From Lacrimispora sp. BS-2 (GTDB lineage Bacteria; Bacillota; Clostridia; Lachnospirales; Lachnospiraceae): 64,000 nucleotides of DNA. The stretch lies in the NCBI RefSeq assembly GCF_040207125.1, contig NZ_CP157940.1, positions 3,472,001 to 3,536,000 on the forward strand, in the 5' to 3' direction. Shown piece after piece: positions 7,484-17,527 of this stretch (within the stretch, counting starts at the first letter, position 1; every line of letters starts with the position of its first letter). The notes under the pieces were generated by a model that was not told where the DNA came from, did not search any database, and saw nothing but the letters and a program-made list of their open reading frames with translations. The position numbers were made by a program, and so were the translations under genes.

Positions 7484-9394
7484 ATGGAAAGTGACAAAAA
7501 TGAAATCGGATTGGGCTTTATTACAGAGGTAGACCGGTATCTTTATAACAATGGAAGGCATTACGAAATCTACGAAAAACTGGGCGCCCATCCGGAAAAC
7601 TACGAAGGAAACGACGGTATGTATTTTGCAGTCTGGGCACCTCATGGTGAGCAGGTCAGCGTAGTCGGCGATTTTAACGGCTGGGATCCGGAGGCAAATT
7701 CCATGACACTGCTTGCTGATTCCGGAATCTGGGAAGCCTTTGTTCCTGGTTTAAGTGTTGGGGAGCTGTATAAATATGCGATCACCACCAGGAGCGGCAA
7801 GATCCTTTTTAAAGCGGATCCTTACGCATTTCAATCGGAATACCGCCCCCAGACCGCCTCTGTTACTGCAGACCTGTCGGGATTTCAGTGGAAGGACCTG
7901 GCCTGGCTGGAAAAGCGGAAGACCAAAGACCCGTTGAATGAACCGATCAGCATTTATGAGGTACATCTAGGCTCCTGGAGGAAGAAAAACAGGGATGAAA
8001 AGGAGGGATTTTATACCTATATTGAAGCGGCTCATGAACTGGCAGACTATATTCTCCAAATGGGTTATACCCATGTGGAGCTGATGGGAATTGCAGAGCA
8101 TCCCTATGATGGCTCCTGGGGTTATCAGGTAACAGGATATTTTGCCCCCACTTCCCGGTATGGGACTCCGGGGGAGTTTATGTATTTCGTCGATTATATG
8201 CACAGAAAAGGAATCGGTGTTATCCTGGACTGGGTCCCTGCCCATTTTCCAAAGGATGCCCATGGCCTGGCGGACTTTGACGGAGAAGCCTGCTACGAAT
8301 ATGCGGACCCCAGGAAAGGGGAACATCCCGATTGGGGAACAAAGGTCTTTGATTACAGCAAATATGAGGTGGATAATTTTCTTATTGCCAATGCCCTTTA
8401 CTGGGTGGAGAAATTCCATATAGACGGGCTTCGTGTGGACGCAGTCGCTTCCATGCTTTATCTGGATTACGGAAGAAACAACGGGGAATGGGTGCCAAAC
8501 CAGTACGGTGGAAATGAAAACCTGGAGGCCATTGAGTTTTTTAAACATTTGAACAGCGTTATCAGAAAGCGTGGAAACGGGGCAATGGTCATTGCCGAGG
8601 AATCTACCGCCTGGCCAAAGGTTACCGGAAACCAGGAGGAAAGGGGTCTTGGTTTCACCTTCAAATGGAATATGGGCTGGATGCATGACTTCCTTGAATA
8701 CATGAAGCTGGATCCTTATTTCCGCAAATACAACCACCATAAAATGACTTTTGGCCTTACATATTTTACCAGTGAAAACTATATACTGGTATTATCCCAT
8801 GATGAGGTGGTGCATTTAAAAGGTTCTATGATCCATAAAATGCCGGGGCTTTTAGAAGATAAATTTGCAAATTTAAAATTGGGATATACGTTTATGCTTG
8901 GCCAGCCCGGTAAGAAGCTTCTGTTTATGGGACAGGACTTCGGGCAGTTCCATGAATGGGATGAAAAAACCGCCCTGGACTGGTATCTGTCTGAGGAACC
9001 TTTAGGCAGGAACCTTAAGGATTATGTAAAGGATCTTCTGCATCTGTATAAAAAATATCCGGCGCTTTACGAGAAGGATTATAACTGGGAAGGTTTTTAC
9101 TGGATCAACGCCAATGACAGCGAACGGAGCATCTTCAGCTTTATCAGGTACAGCAAGGACCATAAGCGCAGCCTGCTGTTTGTTTTAAACTTCACTCCCG
9201 TACCACGTCCCGATTACCGGGTAGGGGTTCCGAAGCGGGGAACCTATACTCTTGTTTTAGACCAGGATCACGGACTGTACAAGCGAGGTGAGAAAGCACC
9301 TGCTTTCCGATCTGAAAAGATGGAATGGGATGGGCAGGAGTACTCCTTCCCATATCCTCTTCCGGCTTATGGCGCGGCTGTTTTCCGCTTTTAG
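7484..9394 (+). CDS. glgB: 1,4-alpha-glucan branching enzyme
   Basis: Makes alpha-1,6 branches in glycogen (EC 2.4.1.18). The 636 residues show an N-terminal CBM48 domain (FAVWAPHGEQVSVVGDFNGW near residue 55), then the GH13 catalytic domain with GLRVDAVASM (nucleophile Asp319), VIAEESTAWP (acid/base Glu372) and the LSHDEVVH motif, and a C-terminal beta domain. The 53-residue distance between the two catalytic acids is the same as in E. coli GlgB. The start ATG is preceded by GGAGGGATGAGCGA. It belongs with the amylase in front of it and functionally with glgC/glgD about 3 kb away. Confidence 0.96.
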   Translation: MESDKNEIGLGFITEVDRYLYNNGRHYEIYEKLGAHPENYEGNDGMYFAVWAPHGEQVSVVGDFNGWDPEANSMTLLADSGIWEAFVPGLSVGELYKYAITTRSGKILFKADPYAFQSEYRPQTASVTADLSGFQWKDLAWLEKRKTKDPLNEPISIYEVHLGSWRKKNRDEKEGFYTYIEAAHELADYILQMGYTHVELMGIAEHPYDGSWGYQVTGYFAPTSRYGTPGEFMYFVDYMHRKGIGVILDWVPAHFPKDAHGLADFDGEACYEYADPRKGEHPDWGTKVFDYSKYEVDNFLIANALYWVEKFHIDGLRVDAVASMLYLDYGRNNGEWVPNQYGGNENLEAIEFFKHLNSVIRKRGNGAMVIAEESTAWPKVTGNQEERGLGFTFKWNMGWMHDFLEYMKLDPYFRKYNHHKMTFGLTYFTSENYILVLSHDEVVHLKGSMIHKMPGLLEDKFANLKLGYTFMLGQPGKKLLFMGQDFGQFHEWDEKTALDWYLSEEPLGRNLKDYVKDLLHLYKKYPALYEKDYNWEGFYWINANDSERSIFSFIRYSKDHKRSLLFVLNFTPVPRPDYRVGVPKRGTYTLVLDQDHGLYKRGEKAPAFRSEKMEWDGQEYSFPYPLPAYGAAVFRF

Positions 9395-9532
9395 CTTACA
9401 TGTGAATTCAGTAATATTTTCCAGATAATTCTAAAAACAAGCTATACTTTTTATGGATTTTGTAGTAAAATATAAGTACAGAATCATTACTTAACGGTTC
9501 GGACTAATGGTTGGATGGAAGGAGAGATTCTT

Positions 9533-10282
9533 ATGGCAGCAGAATTAATTGCTACAACTGCAACAAAAAAGGTTTTTCGTGATGGCGAAAAGGCGATCAA
9601 GGTTTTCAACGCTGATTTCCCAAAGGCAGATGTATTGAATGAAGCATTAATTACCGCCCGTGTGGAAGAAGTTGGTGGGATCAACGTCCCCAAGGTTCAA
9701 GAAGTTGGTGTTTTCGAAGGCAAGTGGTCCATTACCTTTGATTTCATTGAAGGCAAGACTCTCCAGCAGCTCATGGATGAAAATCCTGATAAATTACCGG
9801 AATACATGGAGAATATGGTAGATCTTCATTTGAGCATTCTTTCAAAGCAGTGCCCGCTTCTTAATAAGCTGAAGGATAAGATGTCACGGCAGATTCTGGA
9901 TTCGGAAGAATTAGGCGATGTGACCAGATACGATATGCGGACACAGCTGGACAGCATGCCAAAGCATACAAAATTATGTCACGGGGATTTTAACCCCAGC
10001 AATATTGTGGTAAAGGATGACGGAACCATGTATGTTCTGGACTGGGTTCATGCGACCCAGGGTAATGCCAGCGCTGATGTGGCAAGAACTTACCTGCTGT
10101 TCTGCCTGCAGGACCAGAATAAAGCGGATATGTATATGAACCTGTTTTGTAAAAAGACCGGTACGGCAAAGAAATATGTGCAGACCTGGCTTCCCATGGT
10201 TGCGGCTGCCCAGCTTTCAAAGAGAAGACCGGAAGAGGTGGAATTGCTGCAGCAGTGGGCCAATGTTTGTGATTATCAGTAA
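9533..10282 (+). CDS. Aminoglycoside phosphotransferase (APH)-like kinase
   Basis: Protein-kinase-fold small-molecule kinase of about 249 residues. A conserved Lys (EKAIKVFN), the catalytic loop LCHGDFNPSNIVVKDDG with the HGDxxxxN pattern, and the metal-binding Asp (VLDWVHATQGN) are visible. These are the marks of the APH/choline kinase superfamily, but the substrate is unknown. There is no reason to call it a resistance gene. The start was set at ATG 9533 because GGAAGGAGAG is perfectly spaced before it; an earlier in-frame ATG at 9515 lies within that ribosome site. It is monocistronic, with a strong terminator just after. Confidence 0.75.
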   Translation: MAAELIATTATKKVFRDGEKAIKVFNADFPKADVLNEALITARVEEVGGINVPKVQEVGVFEGKWSITFDFIEGKTLQQLMDENPDKLPEYMENMVDLHLSILSKQCPLLNKLKDKMSRQILDSEELGDVTRYDMRTQLDSMPKHTKLCHGDFNPSNIVVKDDGTMYVLDWVHATQGNASADVARTYLLFCLQDQNKADMYMNLFCKKTGTAKKYVQTWLPMVAAAQLSKRRPEEVELLQQWANVCDYQ

Positions 10283-10300
10283 ATTCGCATCATAAAAACC

Positions 10301-10350
10301 AAAGCGCGTCTTGAAAAGGCTTTTATCCCTTTATCAAGACGCGCTTTTTA
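10301..10350 (+). terminator. Rho-independent terminator of the APH-like gene
   Basis: Perfect 14-bp stem: AAAGCGCGTCTTGA at 10301-10314 pairs with TCAAGACGCGCTTT at 10334-10347, followed by T residues. It starts 18 nt after the stop codon. The A-run on the far side means it could also work for leftward transcription. Confidence 0.9.
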
Positions 10351-10412
10351 TGCACTGTTTTTTTACGCACTGGCTTTCTATAATCCCATCTTACAACAGT
10401 CCGACAGGCGCT

Positions 10413-10832
10413 TTAATCCTCTTCTGTCTTATTTGCTGCTGACATGGCATCATGTTCTTCTTTAAGCTCCAGATACAGGTCATAAAATTTCCATTTGCAG
10501 TTGGTATCGGTAATTACCGCTTTTAAGTCGATTTTAGGAACTCCTGCCCGCCTTAGGTTTGAGAGCAGTTCATCGATCCGGCGGCTTGAAAAATTTTTCA
10601 TTACCAGAATCTCCTCTTCCACATCAGGGCATTCCATCTGTTCCGTCTCTTCAAAGCCTTCAAAGCCTGCCAGATATCCTACGGTCTGGCCCACCTGGTC
10701 AGGGAAAATATTTTTGATCCGTATCCCCATACGGACAAGAACCGCCTTTAGTTTCGCAGCCTTTGTATCATTTCCACTCTGCCTGTCCTTCTCAGGCTGG
10801 TAATAAAGGACCATTTCTTTTCTCGCTGCCAT
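10413..10832 (-). CDS. DUF3783 family protein
   Basis: Cytoplasmic protein of 139 residues without membrane segments. It has a DUF3783-like core: ILVMKNFSSRRIDELLSNLRRAGVP followed by KAVITDTN, and an N-terminal segment KAAKLKAVLVRMGIRIKNI. The family has no known function to me. An AGGAGG site precedes the ATG. It follows ddh by 22 nt on the same strand, so the two are likely cotranscribed; this does not by itself imply a link to lysine biosynthesis. Confidence 0.75.
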   Translation of the reverse strand: MAARKEMVLYYQPEKDRQSGNDTKAAKLKAVLVRMGIRIKNIFPDQVGQTVGYLAGFEGFEETEQMECPDVEEEILVMKNFSSRRIDELLSNLRRAGVPKIDLKAVITDTNCKWKFYDLYLELKEEHDAMSAANKTEED

Positions 10833-10854
10833 TCTCTGTTCCTCCTGCTCTGAT

Positions 10855-11841
10855 TTATAACAGACGTCCTCTCAGCTCTTTTCCGCTGAAAGCGCTTAAA
10901 TATGCCGGAGCAATATCAAGCACGGTTTTACATCCGCTCTGGCCTTCTTTATTCAGACGGTAAGCGGCTCTTGCATAGGCCGTCAGCACGGAAGCCGTAA
11001 ATTCCGGATTGGAATCCAGCTTTAAACTGTATTCCACCACATGGCTGTTCTCATCCTCCCAGCCTGTCCTTCCGGTCCTTATGACAAAACCTCCATGCGG
11101 GATTCCCCTGTGATCCCTGTTAAGCTCCTCTTCACTTATAAAATGAACCGTAGTTTCATAATCTGCAAAATAATTTGGCATTGACACGATTTCTTCCCGG
11201 ATCCGGTCCAGATCTGCATTTTCTTCCACCACTACAAAGCACTCACGGGTATGCTTTTCTCTGGTGGACAGTTCCGGATTTTTCCCGCTCCGGACCGCTA
11301 AAAGGGCACCTTCCACAGGAATGGTATATTGTCTGGCATCCTTTACGCCTTCTATCCTGCGGATCGCATCGGAATGGCCCTGGCTTACGCCCCGGCCCCA
11401 GAATGTATAATCATGGCCGCCCGGTAAGATGGCCTCCCCATACAGACGGTTTAAGGAAAACATGCCCGGATCCCAGCCAACGGATATGATCCCGACCTTA
11501 TTTCCTTCCTTTGCCGCCTCATCCACCGCTTCAAAATGCTGTGGAATCCGGGCATGGGTATCAAAGCTGTCCACCACGTTAAAATATCTGGCAAGAAGGG
11601 GAGTCTGTACGGGAAGGTCTACGGCGCTTCCGCTGCAGAGGATCATCACATCAATGGAATCCTTCTTTGAAATGGCTTCCTCCATGGAATATACCTTTAC
11701 ACCCGGAGAAAGAGGGGTTATTGATGCCGGATCTCTTCTGGTAAATATAGCTGAAAGCTCAAGATCCGGGTTATGGCGGATGGCGCATTCCACCCCTTTT
11801 CCCAGATTCCCATAGCCTGCAATACCTATTTTAATTGTCAT
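10855..11841 (-). CDS. ddh: meso-Diaminopimelate D-dehydrogenase
   Basis: NADPH-dependent one-step route from tetrahydrodipicolinate to meso-diaminopimelate (EC 1.4.1.16), feeding lysine and peptidoglycan synthesis. The 328 residues begin with a dinucleotide-binding GIAGYGNLGKG. Further family signatures are SFDTHARIPQHF, SVGWDPGMFSLNR and FWGRGVSQGHSDAIRRI in the expected order. A sigma-A type promoter lies upstream and DUF3783 follows. Confidence 0.95.
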   Translation of the reverse strand: MTIKIGIAGYGNLGKGVECAIRHNPDLELSAIFTRRDPASITPLSPGVKVYSMEEAISKKDSIDVMILCSGSAVDLPVQTPLLARYFNVVDSFDTHARIPQHFEAVDEAAKEGNKVGIISVGWDPGMFSLNRLYGEAILPGGHDYTFWGRGVSQGHSDAIRRIEGVKDARQYTIPVEGALLAVRSGKNPELSTREKHTRECFVVVEENADLDRIREEIVSMPNYFADYETTVHFISEEELNRDHRGIPHGGFVIRTGRTGWEDENSHVVEYSLKLDSNPEFTASVLTAYARAAYRLNKEGQSGCKTVLDIAPAYLSAFSGKELRGRLL

Positions 11842-11873
11842 ATTTTCATCTACCTTTCAAAAGTTATTAATTT

Positions 11874-11903
11874 ATTATAACCCCAAAAAGAGTGACCTGT
11901 AAA
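11874..11903 (-). promoter_or_regulatory. Promoter of ddh
   Basis: On the minus strand: TTTACA, an 18-nt spacer, then TATAAT, ending about 33 nt before the ddh start codon. It lies downstream of the spoVG terminator, so ddh has its own transcription start. Confidence 0.6.
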
Positions 11904-11926
11904 TCCTGTATTTTAGAAGAGTCTGC

Positions 11927-11967
11927 ATAAAAAATCCGCAGGCAGAGTCTACCCCTGCCTGCGGATT
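11927..11967 (-). terminator. Terminator of the glgC-glgD-spoVG operon
   Basis: AATCCGCAGGCAG at 11933-11945 pairs with CTGCCTGCGGATT at 11955-11967 (13 bp, GC-rich), with a T-run on the minus strand immediately after. It begins about 10 nt after the spoVG stop. Confidence 0.9.
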
Positions 11968-11977
11968 AAAAGGCTTA

Positions 11978-12262
11978 TTAAGCAAATGTTGACACATCCG
12001 GCATCTCCAACGCCGTGGTCTCATATTTATCCAGGATGACTCTCTGGATCATATCACGCGTGTCGGAATTAATGGGATGCGCAATATCACGGTATTCCCC
12101 ATCAGCAGCCTTCCGGCTGGGCATAGCAATAAATAATCCCTTCTCCCCTTCGATTACCTTGATATCATGAATTACAAATTCATTATCAAGTGTAATGGAT
12201 ACAATTGCTTTCATCTTTCCTTCTTTTTCAATACGTCTAACCCTCACGTCTGTAATCTGCAT
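11978..12262 (-). CDS. spoVG: Septation/sporulation regulator SpoVG
   Basis: RNA/DNA-binding regulator of 94 residues linked in Firmicutes to sporulation, division and envelope control. The protein begins [20 protein letters not shown] and has the highly conserved [23 protein letters not shown] core and FRDIAHPI-like segment ([13 protein letters not shown]). The start is ATG 12262; longer versions of the frame run back into glgD. Only 23 nt separate it from the glgD stop with no promoter or terminator between, so it appears to be the third gene of the glycogen operon. Confidence 0.95.
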   Translation of the reverse strand: MQITDVRVRRIEKEGKMKAIVSITLDNEFVIHDIKVIEGEKGLFIAMPSRKAADGEYRDIAHPINSDTRDMIQRVILDKYETTALEMPDVSTFA

Positions 12263-12285
12263 GTCAAGCTTTCCCCCGCATTTCC

Positions 12286-13407
12286 TTATAATGTGTATCT
12301 TTCGTTTTTTTCTAAGACAACTTTTATATTGTCCGGTGTCCCGATATGGGTGGTATTGGCCCGGATCGTGTCCCGGCTTTCCACAATACAATTTTCAATA
12401 ACCGTATTATCACCTATGTAAACATCATTTAAAATGATGGAATTTTTAATGACACAGTTATTGCCTACATATGCCTTTTTAAACAGAACAGAATTTTCAA
12501 CCACTCCATTGACAATGCTGCCGCTGGATATCAGACTGTTCTTAACCACTGCACCCGGATTATACTTTGCCGGGGGCAGATCATCTATTTTAGAATAAAC
12601 ATCCGGGTACTGGCGGAAGAAATAATCCCTTACTTCCGGTTTCAGGAAATCCATGTTGGTCTTATAGTAAGACTCAACGGAAGCGATATTCCTCCAGTAG
12701 GTGTTCATCTTATAAGCATAAATCCTCTTTAGATTCCTGTAACGTATCAGAATATCGCTTACAAAATCATAACGGTCTTCCATCGCACAGCGCTCAATAA
12801 GTTCGATTAATTGCCGTCTGCGGATGACGTAAATGCCGCAGGATACGATATTGGAAGATGCCACCATGGGCTTTTCTTCAAAATCCGTAATCCTTCCGTC
12901 TTCATTGGTCCTGACAAGACCGAACCGTGTAGTATCCTCTCCCTCCGGAAGCTCTGTACAAACAACGGTAATATCCGCCTTCTTTTCAATATGATATTCC
13001 AAAACTTTTCCATAATCCAGTTTATAGATGCCGTCACCAGCTGCAATGACCACATAGGGTTCATGGCTGTTTTTTAAGAATGTAAGGTTCTGGTAAAGCG
13101 CATCTGCGGTTCCCCGGTACCAGTCGCTGCTATCTGCAGTTATGGTCGGAGTAAATACAAACAATCCCCCCTGCTTTCTTCCGAAATCCCACCATTTGGA
13201 AGAGCTTAAATGCAGGTGAAGCGATCTGGAATTATACTGGGTTAAAACCGCTACATTCTGAATATGGGAATTCGTCATATTGCTTAGGGCAAAATCAATG
13301 CTGCGGTAATTTCCTGCAATGGGCATGGCCGAGATCGCCCTTTTATTGGATAATTCCCGCATTCTCTTACTGTTTCCGCCTGCTAATACAATTCCTATCG
13401 CTCTCAT
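12286..13407 (-). CDS. glgD: Glucose-1-phosphate adenylyltransferase regulatory-type subunit GlgD
   Basis: Second subunit of ADP-glucose pyrophosphorylase as found in Firmicutes (GlgC/GlgD heteromer). It has an N-terminal nucleotidyltransferase domain beginning [20 protein letters not shown] and a C-terminal left-handed beta-helix with hexapeptide-like repeats ([20 protein letters not shown]). Compared with GlgC the N-terminal signature is changed ([10 protein letters not shown] instead of [10 protein letters not shown]), which fits the weakly or non-catalytic GlgD subunit. The start overlaps the glgC stop by 4 nt (ATGA), so the two are translationally coupled. Confidence 0.93.
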   Translation of the reverse strand: MRAIGIVLAGGNSKRMRELSNKRAISAMPIAGNYRSIDFALSNMTNSHIQNVAVLTQYNSRSLHLHLSSSKWWDFGRKQGGLFVFTPTITADSSDWYRGTADALYQNLTFLKNSHEPYVVIAAGDGIYKLDYGKVLEYHIEKKADITVVCTELPEGEDTTRFGLVRTNEDGRITDFEEKPMVASSNIVSCGIYVIRRRQLIELIERCAMEDRYDFVSDILIRYRNLKRIYAYKMNTYWRNIASVESYYKTNMDFLKPEVRDYFFRQYPDVYSKIDDLPPAKYNPGAVVKNSLISSGSIVNGVVENSVLFKKAYVGNNCVIKNSIILNDVYIGDNTVIENCIVESRDTIRANTTHIGTPDNIKVVLEKNERYTL

Positions 13408-14678
13408 CGTATTCCACCTGCCTTTATGATGTAGTCTCCGCCAGCCAGCTCGCCGTCAGCATAATCTTCTGCTGTTGTCTCACCGACAATTGCCGTATTT
13501 TTACCCACCTTCACATTTTCAGGTATGGTTGAATTTTCACCGACTGTTACCAGATCAGACTGATAGACCTTGGGATCATATTTGCTGGGAGCAAATTCCC
13601 CGAAACCAAGCTCAGAGTTTGCACCTATCTTTACATTTTCAGCAATAATGGCTTTCTGGACTTTAACATTCTCTCCTATTACGCATTCCCTCATGATGAT
13701 GGAATCCTTGACCGAAGCTCCCTTTTTAATGGTAACTCCCGCACCGATAACGGAATTGTGGACTTCTCCGTAGATTTCCGCCCCTTCTCCAATGATACTT
13801 CTGTCTATGATAGCTTCCTCCGACACATACTGTGGCGGTATGATGTCGCTCTTTGTATAGATCCTCCAGTACTCCTCATAAAGGTTAAATTCCGGAATGA
13901 TATCGATTAACTCCATGTTGGCTTCCCAGTAAGAGCTTAAGGTCCCAACATCCTTCCAGTAACCATTGTATTCGTAAGCAAATACCCTGTCTCCTGATTC
14001 AAAACAGTAGGGTATGATATGCTTGCCGAAATCACAGCCCGGGACCTCAGACATCTTGATTAGTGCCTCCCTTAATACCTTCCAGCTGAATATGTAGATA
14101 CCCATGGATGCCAGGTTACTTCTTGGATTTGCCGGTTTTTCCTCAAATTCCGTAATACGGTTGTTCTCATCGGTTATAAGGATTCCAAAACGGCTGGCTT
14201 CCTCAATCGGCACCGGCATAGCAGCAATGGTGATATCAGCATTATTTGCTTTATGGTATTCCAGCATGACCTCATAATCCATCTTATAGATATGGTCCCC
14301 TGACAATATCAGGACATAATCCGGATTGTAGGTCTCCATATACTCTAAGTTCTGATAAATAGCATTAGCCGTTCCGGTATACCAGTCACTGCCCTTGCTC
14401 TTTTCATAGGGTGGAAGGATTGTAACGCCGCCAACATTCCGATCCAGATCCCATGGGATTCCGATTCCGATATGGGTGTTCAAACGCAATGGCTGATACT
14501 GAGTCAGAACTCCCACAGTATCTACCCCTGAATTGATGCAGTTACTGAGTGGGAAATCAATAATACGATACTTGCCGCCAAATGACACTGCTGGTTTGGC
14601 CACTTTTTGCGTTAACACGCCTAAACGGCTTCCCTGGCCACCTGCCAAAAGCATGGCAATCATTTCTTTCTTGATCAC
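13404..14678 (-). CDS. glgC: Glucose-1-phosphate adenylyltransferase catalytic subunit GlgC
   Basis: Makes ADP-glucose for glycogen synthesis (EC 2.7.7.27). It is 424 residues with the pyrophosphorylase loop [16 protein letters not shown], the [15 protein letters not shown] segment, [23 protein letters not shown] and the GSD-like [19 protein letters not shown] region, then a beta-helix C-terminal domain. The start codon is GTG, preceded by GAGAGGTG. First gene of the glgC-glgD-spoVG operon. Confidence 0.96.
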   Translation of the reverse strand: MIKKEMIAMLLAGGQGSRLGVLTQKVAKPAVSFGGKYRIIDFPLSNCINSGVDTVGVLTQYQPLRLNTHIGIGIPWDLDRNVGGVTILPPYEKSKGSDWYTGTANAIYQNLEYMETYNPDYVLILSGDHIYKMDYEVMLEYHKANNADITIAAMPVPIEEASRFGILITDENNRITEFEEKPANPRSNLASMGIYIFSWKVLREALIKMSEVPGCDFGKHIIPYCFESGDRVFAYEYNGYWKDVGTLSSYWEANMELIDIIPEFNLYEEYWRIYTKSDIIPPQYVSEEAIIDRSIIGEGAEIYGEVHNSVIGAGVTIKKGASVKDSIIMRECVIGENVKVQKAIIAENVKIGANSELGFGEFAPSKYDPKVYQSDLVTVGENSTIPENVKVGKNTAIVGETTAEDYADGELAGGDYIIKAGGIR

Positions 14679-14716
14679 GTTATCACCTCTCGCTGTTGTA
14701 ATTTTATTGTACTAGC

Positions 14717-14745
14717 ATTATAACACATATTCAGAAAATAGTGAA
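14717..14745 (-). promoter_or_regulatory. Promoter of glgC-glgD-spoVG
   Basis: Minus-strand TTCACT, 17-nt spacer, TATAAT with an extended -10 TG (TGTTATAAT). It ends about 39 nt before the glgC GTG. No sigma-H consensus was obvious by eye. Confidence 0.7.
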
Positions 14746-14856
14746 CAAATTTTTGAATTATTATGATAATTTTTTGTGCATTTTCCGACATTTTTCCTGT
14801 TTTTTTTGATTCTTTTACATTTTAAGTCATATCTTGCGTTTTTACACCCTTCCCCC

Positions 14857-14885
14857 TTGAATCGAGGCTCGAAATACAGTATAAT
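14857..14885 (+). promoter_or_regulatory. Promoter of asnS
   Basis: TTGAAT, 17-nt spacer, TATAAT: near-consensus sigma-A promoter ending 38 nt before the asnS ATG. No T-box leader fits in this short 5' region. Confidence 0.8.
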
Positions 14886-14923
14886 CTTGTTAAGTATGCG
14901 AACATGTAAAAGGAGAAGCTATT

Positions 14924-16315
14924 ATGGATTTAATCACTGTAAGACAGATATATAAAAACAAAGAATCACTTCTTAACACCCAGGTTACCATCGGAGGCTG
15001 GGTAAGAAGTTTAAGAGACTCCAAATCATTTGGATTTATTGTTTTAAATGACGGAACTTATTTTGAAACACTTCAGATCGTCTATCATGACACCATGGAA
15101 AATTTCTCTGAAATATCCAAACTAAATGTAGGAACCGCCGTCATCGTCACCGGTACCCTAGTGCCCACTCCTGAAGCAAAACAGCCGTTTGAGATACAGG
15201 CAGACAAAATTATTGTTGAAGGAACATCTACACCAGACTATCCCCTTCAGAAAAAGCGCCATTCCTTTGAATATTTAAGATCCATTTCCCATCTGCGGCC
15301 CAGAACCAATACCTTCCAGGCTGTTTTCCGCGTGCGCTCTCTGATCGCATATGCCATTCACCAGTTTTTCCAGGAAAGGGATTTTGTGTACGTTCACACT
15401 CCAATCATCACAGGAAGCGACTGTGAGGGAGCTGGTGAGATGTTCCAGGTTACTACCATGGATTTAGCAAACGTTCCAAAGACCGGGGACGGGGCTGTGG
15501 ACTTCAGCCAGGACTTCTTTGGAAAGCCTACCAACTTAACCGTAAGCGGTCAGCTTAATGCGGAAACCTATGCCATGGCATTCCGCAATGTTTATACCTT
15601 TGGACCTACCTTCCGTGCTGAAAACTCCAATACCACACGCCATGCGGCGGAATTCTGGATGATTGAGCCGGAGATGGCGTTTGCCGATTTAAATGACAAT
15701 ATGGAGCTGGCGGAATCCATGCTCAAATATGTGATCCGTTTCGTCCTGGAGCATGCACCGGAAGAGATGAACTTCTTTAATCAGTTTGTGGATAAAGAGC
15801 TGCTTAACCGCTTGAACCATGTTCTGAACTCTGAATTCGCTCATGTGACTTACACCGAGGCCATAGAGCTTCTGGAAAAGCACAATGAGGAATTTGATTA
15901 TAAGGTGTTCTGGGGCTGTGACTTGCAGACCGAGCACGAGCGCTATTTAACCGAGCAGCTCTATAAGAAGCCTGTATTCGTAACAGACTATCCGAAGGAG
16001 ATCAAGGCATTCTACATGAAGCTGAACCCGGACAACAAGACAGTGGCTGCTGTGGACTGCCTGGTTCCCGGTATCGGCGAGATCATCGGAGGAAGCCAGA
16101 GAGAGGACAATTACGACAAGCTGGTGGCACGTATGGACGAGCTTGGCCTTGAGAAAGAGGATTACGAATTCTACCTTGACTTAAGAAAATACGGATCCAC
16201 CCGCCATGCAGGCTTTGGCCTTGGCTTTGAGCGCTGCGTGATGTATTTAACCGGAATGGGCAACATCCGTGACGTAGTTCCATTCCCAAGAACTGTCAAC
16301 AACTGCGAGCTTTAA
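14924..16315 (+). CDS. asnS: Asparagine--tRNA ligase
   Basis: Charges tRNA-Asn (EC 6.1.1.22). The 463-residue class IIb synthetase has an N-terminal OB-fold anticodon-binding domain ([19 protein letters not shown]) and a catalytic core: motif 2 region [24 protein letters not shown], and motif 3 [22 protein letters not shown] near the C-terminus. [14 protein letters not shown] ending ([10 protein letters not shown]) is typical. AAAAGGAG precedes the ATG. It is monocistronic between its own promoter and terminator. Confidence 0.97.
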   Translation: MDLITVRQIYKNKESLLNTQVTIGGWVRSLRDSKSFGFIVLNDGTYFETLQIVYHDTMENFSEISKLNVGTAVIVTGTLVPTPEAKQPFEIQADKIIVEGTSTPDYPLQKKRHSFEYLRSISHLRPRTNTFQAVFRVRSLIAYAIHQFFQERDFVYVHTPIITGSDCEGAGEMFQVTTMDLANVPKTGDGAVDFSQDFFGKPTNLTVSGQLNAETYAMAFRNVYTFGPTFRAENSNTTRHAAEFWMIEPEMAFADLNDNMELAESMLKYVIRFVLEHAPEEMNFFNQFVDKELLNRLNHVLNSEFAHVTYTEAIELLEKHNEEFDYKVFWGCDLQTEHERYLTEQLYKKPVFVTDYPKEIKAFYMKLNPDNKTVAAVDCLVPGIGEIIGGSQREDNYDKLVARMDELGLEKEDYEFYLDLRKYGSTRHAGFGLGFERCVMYLTGMGNIRDVVPFPRTVNNCEL

Positions 16316-16321
16316 GCCTGT

Positions 16322-16363
16322 ACCACAAATTCCCTTCCTGACCGGCAGGGAATTTGTGGTTTT
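16322..16363 (+). terminator. Terminator of asnS
   Basis: ACCACAAATTCCCT at 16322-16335 pairs perfectly with AGGGAATTTGTGGT at 16347-16360, then T residues; it starts 7 nt after the asnS stop. Confidence 0.9.
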
Positions 16364-16452
16364 AGTTAAGCCGTGTATATTCTGCCCGACAAATCAGGAA
16401 TGGCATGGCTGAACTGTAACCATTTGTGCAGAGGACCAGCGAGGTAATGACA

Positions 16453-17523
16453 ATGAAATTCATACATATTGCAGATGTTCACTGGGGCATGAGCCCGGAC
16501 AGCGACAAGCCGTGGAGCAAGGAACGGTATCAGGACATCAAGGACACCTTCGCAAAGGCGGTCAGCCAGGCAAAGTCACTGGAAGCCAACTGTCTCTTTA
16601 TTTCCGGAGACTTATTCCACCGGCAGCCCCTGGCCAGGGATTTGAAAGAAGTAAACTTTCTTTTTTCCACCATACCGGATGTCCATGTGGTCATCATTGC
16701 CGGCAACCATGACCGCATCCGGAGCAACTCCGCCCTTTTAAGCTTCACCTGGGCTCCCAATGTGTCTTATCTCATGGGAGAGGAACTGGAAAGTGTTTAC
16801 TTTAAGGATATCAATACCGAGGTCTACGGCTTCAGCTACCATTCAGCCGAAATCCCGGAAAACCGCCTTGACCATTTAAAGGTGCCCAACAACGGGCGCA
16901 TCCATGTCCTTCTGGGCCATGGGGGCGATGCCAACCACATCCCCTTTGACAAGGGTGCCATGGCAAATCTGGACTTTTCCTACATTGCCATGGGGCACAT
17001 CCACAGGCCGGAGATCCTTTTGGAAAACCGTATGGCATTTTCCGGCTCCCTGGAACCTCTGGACAAAACAGAATCCGGCCAGCACGGCATGATGGTAGGG
17101 GAGATCAATGAGGTGACCCGCATGGTGGCCTCCTTAAAGTTCATCCCCCTGGCAAGGCTCCAGTACATCTCCCTGGCCGTTAATGTAACGACTGCCACCA
17201 CCAATACGGAACTTGCCATGAAAATCACCCAGGAAATCCAAAACCGGGGGCCGGAAAACATATTCCGGTTCCGGATCCGCGGTATGAGGGACCCTGATAT
17301 TTCCTTTGACTTGGAGATGCTTTCCACCCGGTTTAAGATCATGGAAATCATTGACGAATCCGAGCCTCAGTATGACTTTTCCGCATTGTTTGCCGAACAT
17401 CCCAGCGACATGATCGGCTTCTTTATCCAGGCCCTTCAGAAACCGGAGATGAGCCCGGTGGAAAAAAAGGCCCTTCATTACGGCATCAACGCATTGCTTC
17501 GTACAACGGACGAAAGGAGCTGA
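16453..17523 (+). CDS. SbcD/YhaO-like DNA repair metallophosphoesterase
   Basis: Calcineurin-type nuclease subunit of 356 residues. Metal-binding motifs of Mre11/SbcD enzymes are in order: IHIADVHWGM, LFISGDLFHR, VVIIAGNHDR, HVLLGHGGD and IAMGHIHRPE. The start chosen is ATG 16453 behind GAGGTAATGACA; a GTG further up at 16426 lacks a ribosome site. It is directly followed (4 nt) by an SMC-like ATPase with membrane segments, an arrangement like Bacillus yhaO-yhaN rather than a standard sbcCD pair. It is expected to act with that partner on DNA ends. Confidence 0.85.
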   Translation: MKFIHIADVHWGMSPDSDKPWSKERYQDIKDTFAKAVSQAKSLEANCLFISGDLFHRQPLARDLKEVNFLFSTIPDVHVVIIAGNHDRIRSNSALLSFTWAPNVSYLMGEELESVYFKDINTEVYGFSYHSAEIPENRLDHLKVPNNGRIHVLLGHGGDANHIPFDKGAMANLDFSYIAMGHIHRPEILLENRMAFSGSLEPLDKTESGQHGMMVGEINEVTRMVASLKFIPLARLQYISLAVNVTTATTNTELAMKITQEIQNRGPENIFRFRIRGMRDPDISFDLEMLSTRFKIMEIIDESEPQYDFSALFAEHPSDMIGFFIQALQKPEMSPVEKKALHYGINALLRTTDERS

Positions 17524-17527
17524 CCCC

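Noticed and set aside
7967..8740. A 257-codon open frame opposite glgB
   Set aside because: It is fully inside glgB on the other strand, has no ribosome site and its translation resembles no protein; codon bias of glgB explains it.
9533..10282. Calling the APH-fold gene an antibiotic-resistance gene
   Set aside because: Only the general kinase motifs are present; the family includes many metabolic kinases and nothing nearby suggests resistance.
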